Below are positions 7,717 through 11,812 of a stretch of DNA of 11,812 bases, piece by piece. The stretch comes from Pleurocapsa sp. MO_226.B13. Lineage in GTDB: Bacteria > Cyanobacteriota > Cyanobacteriia > Cyanobacteriales > Xenococcaceae. The position numbers were made by a program, and so were the translations under genes. The notes below the pieces were generated by a model. That model was not told the origin of the DNA and searched no databases. It saw nothing but the letters and a program-made list of their open reading frames with translations. How positions within the stretch are numbered: position 1 is the first letter of the stretch; the number at the start of each line of letters is the position of its first letter. Location: the NCBI GenBank assembly GCA_030064795.1, contig JASJEI010000135.1, positions 1-11,812 on the forward strand, written 5' to 3'.

Positions 7717-7803
7717 ATTTAAATTCCTAAAGTATCTTTAATTTTATTTTACCAACAAAATACTGAAATTTAGAATTCTTCAGTCCAAGTAACAAAATAT
7801 TCA

Positions 7804-7835
7804 CTGGGGAGATAACAGTTTAGTCATCTCCCTAG
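7804..7835 (-). promoter_or_regulatory. Stem-loop between psbB and psbT
   Basis: GGGAGAT (7807-7813) and ATCTCCC (7826-7832) form a perfect 7-bp stem with a 12-base loop, extended by two more pairs after one mismatch. It has no T run on the minus strand, so it is more likely an RNA processing or stability element of the psbB-psbT message than a terminator. Confidence 0.5.
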
Positions 7836-7877
7836 CCTTAACGACTAAATTTCAGAATTATTAGCTTTGAGCCAGAA

Positions 7878-9410
7878 TTAGGCTTCTTGTTTAGCACGAG
7901 TAGATTTGTCACCCACTTTCTGATAGAAGCCCCATTCTACTTGTTCTTCCTCTAGTTCGGGGTCAACACCAGCAAATACGTCTCTGTACAAAGTACGAGA
8001 ACCATGCCAAATATGACCAAAGAAGAATAACAAAGCAAAACAAGCGTGACCGAAAGTAAACCAACCACGAGGGCTAGTGCGGAATACACCATCAGAATTG
8101 AAGGTTTCAGTATCAAAATCAAAGGCTTCGCCAAGCTGAGCCTTACGCGCATATTTCTTCACAGTTGGCGCGTCGGTGAAGGTTTGACCATCCAAAGCAC
8201 CACCGTAGAAGGAAACGCTAACGCCACTTTGCTCGACGCTCAGTTTAGATTCTGCACGACGGAAAGGAATGTCTGCTCTAACCACGCCATCAGCATCAGT
8301 TAAAACGACGGGGAAAGTTTCAAAGAAGTTAGGCATACGACGAACGGATAGTTCGCGACCTTCAGCATCTGTGAAGACTGCGTGTCCCAACCATTCTTGA
8401 GCAATACCGTCACCACTATCCATTGCCCCAGTACGGAATAAACCACCTTTAGCGGGGCTATTGCCTACATAATCATAAAACGCTAGCTTTTCAGGAATCG
8501 TAGACCAAGCTTCCGAACGAGTTAAGCCATCATCCATTGCCGTTTCAACACGACGTTGGATTTCTTGCTTGAAGTAGCCCTGATCCCATTGATAGCGAGT
8601 CGGCCCAAATAATTCGATGGGAGTGGTGGCGTTGCCATACCACATAGTTCCCGTAACCACAAAAGCTGCAAAGAAGACAGCAGCAATACTGCTAGAAAGA
8701 ACAGTCTCGATGTTCCCCATCCGTAGAGCTTTATAGAGTCTTTCTGGAGGACGAACACTGAGGTGGAATAAACCAGCAATAATCCCGACAACACCAGCTG
8801 CAATGTGGTGAGCTACGACACCACCAGGGTTGAAGGGATTAAATCCCGCAGGTCCCCATTCTGGAGCTACTGGCTGGACGTGACCTGTAAGTCCATAGCC
8901 ATCTGATACCCACATTCCAGGCCCCCAGACTCCAGTCAGGTGAAATGCCCCAAAACCAAAACATAGTAGACCAGACAAAAATAGATGAATCCCAAACATC
9001 TTTGGTAAATCCAAAGCTGTCTGACCAGTACGGGGATCGACGAATAATTCTAGATCCCAGTATACCCAGTGCCATACTGCTGCTAAAAACAGTAGACCAG
9101 ATAAAACGATGTGAGCGAGTGCCACACCTTCAAAAGACCAGAAACCAGCACTTGCACCAGTTTCACCAGTTACACTCCAGCCACCCCAAGATGTATCTAC
9201 ACCCAAGCGCGCCATAAAAGGTAATACAAACATACCTTGTCGCCACATGGGGTTGAGTACGGGATCGCTGGGATCGAATGTTGCTAGCTCAAACAGAGCC
9301 ATAGAACCTGCCCAACCTGCTACCAAAGCAGTATGCATCAGGTGAACGGATATTAGTCTTCCTGGATCGTTAAGGACGACTGTATGAACTCGATACCAAG
9401 GTAGTCCCAT
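7878..9410 (-). CDS. psbB: Photosystem II CP47 core antenna protein
   Basis: CP47 is the chlorophyll-binding inner antenna that passes excitation to the photosystem II reaction centre in the thylakoid membrane. The 510 residues match the family length. Six membrane helices carry histidine chlorophyll ligands at family positions, including H9, H23, H26, H100, H114, H142, H157, H201, H202, H216, H455, H466 and H469. The large lumenal loop between helices 5 and 6 spans about 265-445. The C-terminus is stromal and charged. The ATG at 9408-9410 follows a strong AGGAGG (9421-9426). A leader of about 215 nt with stem-loops and a good promoter candidate lies upstream; psbT follows downstream. All residues I checked look canonical. 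Confidence 0.98.
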   Translation of the reverse strand: MGLPWYRVHTVVLNDPGRLISVHLMHTALVAGWAGSMALFELATFDPSDPVLNPMWRQGMFVLPFMARLGVDTSWGGWSVTGETGASAGFWSFEGVALAHIVLSGLLFLAAVWHWVYWDLELFVDPRTGQTALDLPKMFGIHLFLSGLLCFGFGAFHLTGVWGPGMWVSDGYGLTGHVQPVAPEWGPAGFNPFNPGGVVAHHIAAGVVGIIAGLFHLSVRPPERLYKALRMGNIETVLSSSIAAVFFAAFVVTGTMWYGNATTPIELFGPTRYQWDQGYFKQEIQRRVETAMDDGLTRSEAWSTIPEKLAFYDYVGNSPAKGGLFRTGAMDSGDGIAQEWLGHAVFTDAEGRELSVRRMPNFFETFPVVLTDADGVVRADIPFRRAESKLSVEQSGVSVSFYGGALDGQTFTDAPTVKKYARKAQLGEAFDFDTETFNSDGVFRTSPRGWFTFGHACFALLFFFGHIWHGSRTLYRDVFAGVDPELEEEQVEWGFYQKVGDKSTRAKQEA

Positions 9411-9546
9411 AGACTACGCTCCTCCTATTGATTAAATAATTTGTATAGCTTAGCCAGAAATTTTTTCTGTCTAACTAAAAAGTCATCGTTAACCAGCGGT
9501 GTTAATCTTGACTGTTATTTTGTAATTTGTATTTATGCCTCAAGCC

Positions 9547-9613
9547 TTGTGGTGTCTGGAAAAATCCTAATAATGACCCACAAAAAATTGGGCTGATTCA
9601 AGCATGACTTGAA
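9547..9613 (-). promoter_or_regulatory. Two stem-loops in the predicted psbB 5' leader
   Basis: TTCAAG (9597-9602) and CTTGAA (9608-9613) form a 6-bp stem that would sit about 10-27 nt from the predicted 5' end of the psbB message. TTGTGG plus GTC (9547-9556) pair with GAC plus CCACAA (9575-9583) around one bulged base, giving a nine-pair stem. Both lie well before the ATG. Leader hairpins of this kind can protect mRNA or affect translation; that role is inferred here. Confidence 0.45.
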
Positions 9614-9621
9614 AATACTTT

Positions 9622-9639
9622 TATTTAAAGAAGTGTAAC
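9622..9639 (-). promoter_or_regulatory. HLR1-like site (possible RpaB target) at the psbB promoter
   Basis: The minus strand reads GTTACACT-TC-TTTAAATA. The HLR1 consensus, bound by the response regulator RpaB, is two copies of (G/T)TTACA(T/A)(T/A) separated by two bases. Each half here matches 7 of 8 positions. It overlaps the predicted -10 and start point, where RpaB binding is expected to repress. Confidence 0.4.
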
Positions 9640-9660
9640 TATTGTTAGAACCTATTGCAA
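9632..9660 (-). promoter_or_regulatory. psbB promoter candidate
   Basis: On the minus strand TTGCAA (9655-9660), a spacer of exactly 17 bases and TACACT (9632-9637) make a fair sigma-70-type promoter. The start point would be near 9624, giving a leader of about 215 nt. Two 8-bp direct repeats lie immediately upstream of the -35. Confidence 0.5.
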
Positions 9661-9663
9661 GAT

Positions 9664-9681
9664 TTATCGACTCTTATCGAC
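9664..9681 (-). repeat. Tandem 8-bp direct repeats upstream of the psbB -35
   Basis: GTCGATAA occurs twice on the minus strand (9674-9681 and 9664-9671) with a two-base gap, so the copies are exactly 10 bp apart, one helical turn. They end three bases before the predicted -35. This geometry is typical of response-regulator activator sites, but the sequence is not one I recognise. Confidence 0.5.
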
Positions 9682-9776
9682 AAAAGTTAACTTATGTGAA
9701 TTATGCTAGACAAAGATCGGGAGTTTTTTTTTGCGGAAGCAGAACGATAAAATAGCTTTTGGTAACCAAATATACT

Positions 9777-10100
9777 TTAAAGCTGAGAGTTATTGTTGAA
9801 TAGTGAATCTGAACTAGACAAGATCTCGATTACTTGTTCGGCATCAATTAAACGCTTCAAAACTACCTGCCCGATCGCCGAGGTGGTAGGCATCTTTTCT
9901 TGGGGATGGACTTCGACCATTAGAACCGCATCTTCTACGGCATAAAGCCACAAAGTTTCTCCTTGTTGAACAGTACCGCAGTTAAGACGTTTAATCTGAG
10001 GTTTGCGTCCCCAACTGACTTGATCCCATAACCCGCCAAATTCCCAAACTCTGCCGTAAGTCCAGCCATCACTCAAAAAAAAATATTTCACAGCCCTCAA
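9777..10100 (-). CDS. Conserved cyanobacterial hypothetical protein
   Basis: The frame gives 107 residues from a TTG at 10098-10100, or 104 from the GTG at 10089-10091. The GTG start yields V-K-Y-F-F-L-S-D-G-W, which I think is the more natural N-terminus for this family. The protein is soluble and rich in Trp near the N-terminus (S-D-G-W-T-Y-G-R-V-W-E-F-G-G). It then has a block that reads like paired beta strands (LWLYAVEDAVLMVEV), a helical end (VVLKRLIDAEQVIEILSSSD) and an Asn/Ser tail. I do not recognise a function. A perfect TATAAT lies at 10112-10117, only a few bases from either start, suggesting a very short leader. A run of nine Ts near codons 6-8 makes a frame error possible. It is the gene upstream of psbB on the same strand, 366 nt away. 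Confidence 0.65.
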   Translation of the reverse strand: MRAVKYFFLSDGWTYGRVWEFGGLWDQVSWGRKPQIKRLNCGTVQQGETLWLYAVEDAVLMVEVHPQEKMPTTSAIGQVVLKRLIDAEQVIEILSSSDSLFNNNSQL

Positions 10101-10111
10101 TAGTTGCTTAG

Positions 10112-10117
10112 ATTATA
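10112..10117 (-). promoter_or_regulatory. -10 element ahead of the 104-107 aa hypothetical gene
   Basis: TATAAT on the minus strand sits 11 bases before the TTG and 20 before the GTG. A poor -35 (TTTGCC, 10134-10139) lies 16 bases upstream. The message would be nearly leaderless. Confidence 0.35.
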
Positions 10118-10263
10118 AAATCTGAATTGAACTGGCAAAAGCGATAAGCCGATCGCCACATTGCCACCGCGATCGCGATTGTGTTTAGCTACGATGCCAA
10201 CGGACAACGCTTCGCGATCGCTCTTTAAGCTCAATTCAAAACTTTAAAAATACCATGACTTGT

Positions 10264-10290
10264 GTTGGGTCATGCTGACCACAACCCAAC
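10264..10290. repeat. Small palindromic intergenic repeat (GTTGGGT/ACCCAAC)
   Basis: GTTGGGT (10264-10270) and ACCCAAC (10284-10290) flank a 13-base loop. The minus strand reads TTGTAAGTTGGGTTGTGG and ends ACCCAACA. This closely resembles the dispersed GTAGGTTGGGTT...ACCCAACA repeat found between genes in many cyanobacteria. It lies between two converging transcripts or gene ends and could also act as a weak terminator. Confidence 0.5.
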
Positions 10291-10365
10291 TTACAAAATA
10301 GCTAGCTGCTAGTCAACAGTTGCTTAATTACCGCTCGTTTGGTTTTAGCAGCAGAAATAAACCCT

Positions 10366-10545
10366 TTAGACTTTCTCTTCGGGGAAAGTTTCGTTAAATT
10401 CTTCAATAAGTTCGTCTAATTCTTCTAATGCTTGATCGACATCTATTCTCAAAGTACCCAAATTAGGTTTTTCTAATAGTTCTACCAGAGAATCTCTTTT
10501 AGCTGCGATTTCAGTGATTTTAGCTTTAAGATCGACTTTATCCAT
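10366..10545 (-). CDS. Small acidic helical protein, unknown function
   Basis: The frame encodes 59 residues from an ATG at 10543-10545 to a TAA at 10366-10368. It begins MDKVDLKAKITEIAAKRDSL and ends FNETFPEEKV. Two amphipathic helices are likely: residues 5-26, and about 34-52 with repeated Leu/Glu (VDQALEELDELIEEF), separated by KPNLGT. It is strongly acidic and could form a helical hairpin or coiled coil. Length, composition and heptad-like spacing recall small partner proteins such as XseB, but the sequence does not show the XseB signature, so I do not assign it. Upstream it has only a weak purine-rich AAAGAAA. It is transcribed away from the DUF2854 gene, with 70 bp between the starts. 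Confidence 0.6.
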   Translation of the reverse strand: MDKVDLKAKITEIAAKRDSLVELLEKPNLGTLRIDVDQALEELDELIEEFNETFPEEKV

Positions 10546-10615
10546 AATTTCTTTATACTAAGTAGCCATTAGCTTTAGAATAGACAATATTGACAAATTT
10601 AAACAATTTTTTATT

Positions 10616-11155
10616 ATGCTGCGTAAAATACCATTGGCTGCGGTAGGTTTGACCGTCGGAGGAATTTTAACTGCTGTTGGTTTTTATGCCTATGCTGTGG
10701 GAATGAACACCCTTAATTTAGCAGGATTCTTTTATGGAATTCCGCTTCTGTTGGGCGGTTTAGCCCTTAAAGCAGCAGAATTAAAGCCAGTACCTTACAC
10801 CAAAGAAACTAGCCCTGAAGTCAAAGAGTTGCGATCGCAAGCCACCCCGACTCAAGAACAGTTACGTAAAGATGTTACCCGCTATCGCTATGGACAGGAG
10901 GCTCATTTAGACGAGTCGTTAGAAAAATTAGGCTTGAGTCCTACAGACGAAGAGAGACCAGAATTAGTGGGAATACAGGAGCATTCTCGAGATGGTGCTT
11001 ACACTCTGTTAATGGAGTTTTATTCACCTTTTTTTAGTTTGGAACAATGGCAAGAAAGACGGGAAAAAATTGAGAAATTCTTTGGTCCTGATATTACGGC
11101 TGAAATTACTCAACCAGAAGAAGCCAAGATCGATCTAGCTTTGATAAAGTCTTGA
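10616..11155 (+). CDS. DUF2854 family membrane protein
   Basis: The 179-residue protein has two membrane helices at the N-terminus (about 5-27 and 33-55), a charged linker near 60-90, and a soluble C-terminal domain with DGAYTLLMEFYSPFFSLEQWQ near 123-143. I recognise this as the DUF2854 family, which is found in cyanobacteria and in plant chloroplasts. Its biochemical role is unknown to me. The two helices and phylogenetic range suggest a thylakoid or plasma-membrane protein. The ATG at 10616-10618 has no clear Shine-Dalgarno sequence and an A/T-rich leader. A HIP1 site (10831-10838) lies in the coding region. It stands alone on the + strand, divergent from the 59-aa gene. Confidence 0.82.
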   Translation: MLRKIPLAAVGLTVGGILTAVGFYAYAVGMNTLNLAGFFYGIPLLLGGLALKAAELKPVPYTKETSPEVKELRSQATPTQEQLRKDVTRYRYGQEAHLDESLEKLGLSPTDEERPELVGIQEHSRDGAYTLLMEFYSPFFSLEQWQERREKIEKFFGPDITAEITQPEEAKIDLALIKS

Positions 11156-11264
11156 AAACCGAGCTAGCGCAATGCGTGAATTGCTGATAGACATTTACTC
11201 GATTGTATTCTATCTGCTGGGAAAAAATAGCAATCACTTCTTGTCAAGTTATTTCTTTCTTTAA

Positions 11265-11567
11265 ATGAACACAAACAAGCATGTTCATCAACGAAAAGAA
11301 CCCGTTCGAGAACATTCTCGATTAATGGTAGAAGATATTATCGAGGCTGCTAATATTGTTTTACTAGAAGAAGGTCTATCCAACTTCAACACTAATCGAG
11401 TTGCAAAAGTTGCAGGGGTCAGTATAGGCTCACTCTATCAATATTTTCCCAATAAAGAGGCTTTGCTGCTTCGGTTACAAGAGCAGGAAGTACAAACTAC
11501 TTGGAATGAGATCTATTCGATCCTTAAAGATATTTCCCGCTCTCCTCGCGAACGATTAGAAGAAGTA
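11265..11567 (+). pseudogene. TetR/AcrR-family regulator, 3'-truncated
   Basis: The first 101 codons encode a TetR-type DNA-binding domain. Helix 1 is EDIIEAANIVLLEEGL (23-38). The helix-turn-helix TNRVAKVAGVSIGSLYQYF spans about 43-61, and the typical PNKEALL follows. The start of the ligand domain ends at SRSPRERLEEV. A full member has around 190-210 residues, so the ligand-binding and dimerisation part is missing. After codon 101 the frame runs 60 codons through antisense transposase sequence to a stop at 11748-11750, giving a nominal 161-residue fusion that is unlikely to be a working regulator. There is no clear ribosome-binding site before the ATG at 11265. The upstream gap (11156-11264) shows no convincing promoter. 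Confidence 0.82.
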
Positions 11568-11812
11568 CCAAAGTTGTCATTTTGCCTAAGGCAGGAGCGA
11601 TCGCGGCATAAGCATAAACATAGTCTCTTACTCCTTGTTTGGCTACCTGAGGACGATGACCAGAAGGGCACCAAGCCTTCATCACTTGACCCAAACGCCC
11701 GAAACGACCTTCATCTTGAGCCATTAACAATACAGGTCTGCGATCGTTAGGGTCTTTGGTTTTCAAGGCTTCGTCTACCAAGTTGGGAAAGTTCTTTTTA
11801 AACTCTTCTTGC
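11524..11812 (-). pseudogene. IS630-type transposase fragment, both ends incomplete
   Basis: The minus-strand frame is open at the window edge (reading EEFKKNFPNLVDEAL) and continues with LLMAQDEGRFGRLGQ, which holds the first catalytic Asp of the IS630/Tc1 DDE domain. WCPSGHRPQV and DYVYAYAAIAPALGKMTTLV follow. Recognisable transposase ends near 11564-11570. The last codons to the stop at 11524-11526 are antisense to the TetR gene and unrelated. The second Asp and the final Glu of the triad are absent, so this copy is dead as shown. The 5' part lies beyond 11812. No terminal inverted repeat is visible at the TetR junction. A HIP1 site at 11597-11604 suggests long residence in cyanobacteria. 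Confidence 0.82.

Larger units (their letters stand above)
9411..9776. other. 366-bp psbB upstream region
   Basis: There is no gene here. It contains the predicted psbB promoter, an HLR1-like site, tandem 8-bp direct repeats, two leader stem-loops and the strong psbB ribosome-binding site AGGAGG (9421-9426). Near the upstream gene's end are a 13-base palindrome TTTGGTAACCAAA (9758-9770) and a run of nine Ts on the + strand (9724-9732). Confidence 0.7.

Noticed and set aside
8046..8303. Frames inside psbB on either strand (including 8522-8803, 8839-9075 and 8945-9217)
   Set aside because: They are shadows of the CP47 coding sequence, which is full length and has canonical residues throughout.
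10366..10545. Calling the 59-aa protein XseB (exonuclease VII small subunit)
   Set aside because: Length and acidity fit, but the characteristic XseB N-terminal motif is absent and no xseA is adjacent.
10590..10618. TTGACA with 17-base spacing to ATTATG ahead of the DUF2854 gene
   Set aside because: The -10 would overlap the start codon, so transcription would begin inside the gene; the ATG at 10616 gives the complete first membrane helix and is kept.
1..11812. CRISPR array, tRNA or rRNA genes, SAM riboswitch
   Set aside because: No regularly spaced direct repeats, no tRNA T-loop and acceptor pairing, and no conserved riboswitch core upstream of metK were seen on either strand.

Overview
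This is a cyanobacterial chromosome segment. The marker genes are psbB (CP47) and psbT of photosystem II. The cyanobacterial palindrome HIP1 (GCGATCGC) occurs 13 times by eye, in coding and non-coding DNA. HemL, MetK and the short S1 protein are all of cyanobacterial type. I cannot name the species; a unicellular or pleurocapsalean lineage is a guess.

Layout. Positions 1-136 look like the right end of an IS200/IS605-type (TnpB) element on the + strand, ending in a hairpin. A block of minus-strand genes follows, so transcription runs from high to low coordinates. In transcription order it is: an uncharacterised ~104-107 aa protein (9777-10100), psbB (7878-9410), psbT (7621-7716, 31 aa), nrdR (6932-7420), rpsA (5367-6416), a HAD phosphatase (4514-5266), metK (3167-4420), hemL (1628-2929) and chrA (217-1395). 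Good intrinsic terminators lie after rpsA (5296-5324), metK (3089-3118) and hemL (1435-1458), so the block is several transcription units. The right side holds a 59-aa acidic protein (10366-10545, minus) divergent from a DUF2854 membrane protein (10616-11155, plus). A TetR-family regulator follows, cut after about 100 residues, where internal IS630-type transposase sequence begins in the opposite orientation and runs off the window.

How the genes fit together. psbB and psbT encode an antenna core and a small subunit of photosystem II. HemL makes 5-aminolevulinate for heme and chlorophyll. MetK makes S-adenosylmethionine, which Mg-protoporphyrin methylation also needs. NrdR represses ribonucleotide reductase genes and S1 acts in translation initiation. 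The locus is therefore mainly housekeeping for growth and photosynthesis, with mobile-element remnants at both ends.

I found no CRISPR array, defence island or clearly new multigene system. The observations most worth checking are the probable omega-RNA end of the TnpB element, the layered control signals in front of psbB (an HLR1-like site on the predicted -10 and a tandem 8-bp repeat beside the -35), a palindrome inside the predicted nrdR promoter, a large palindromic element between nrdR and rpsA, and the odd TetR/transposase junction.
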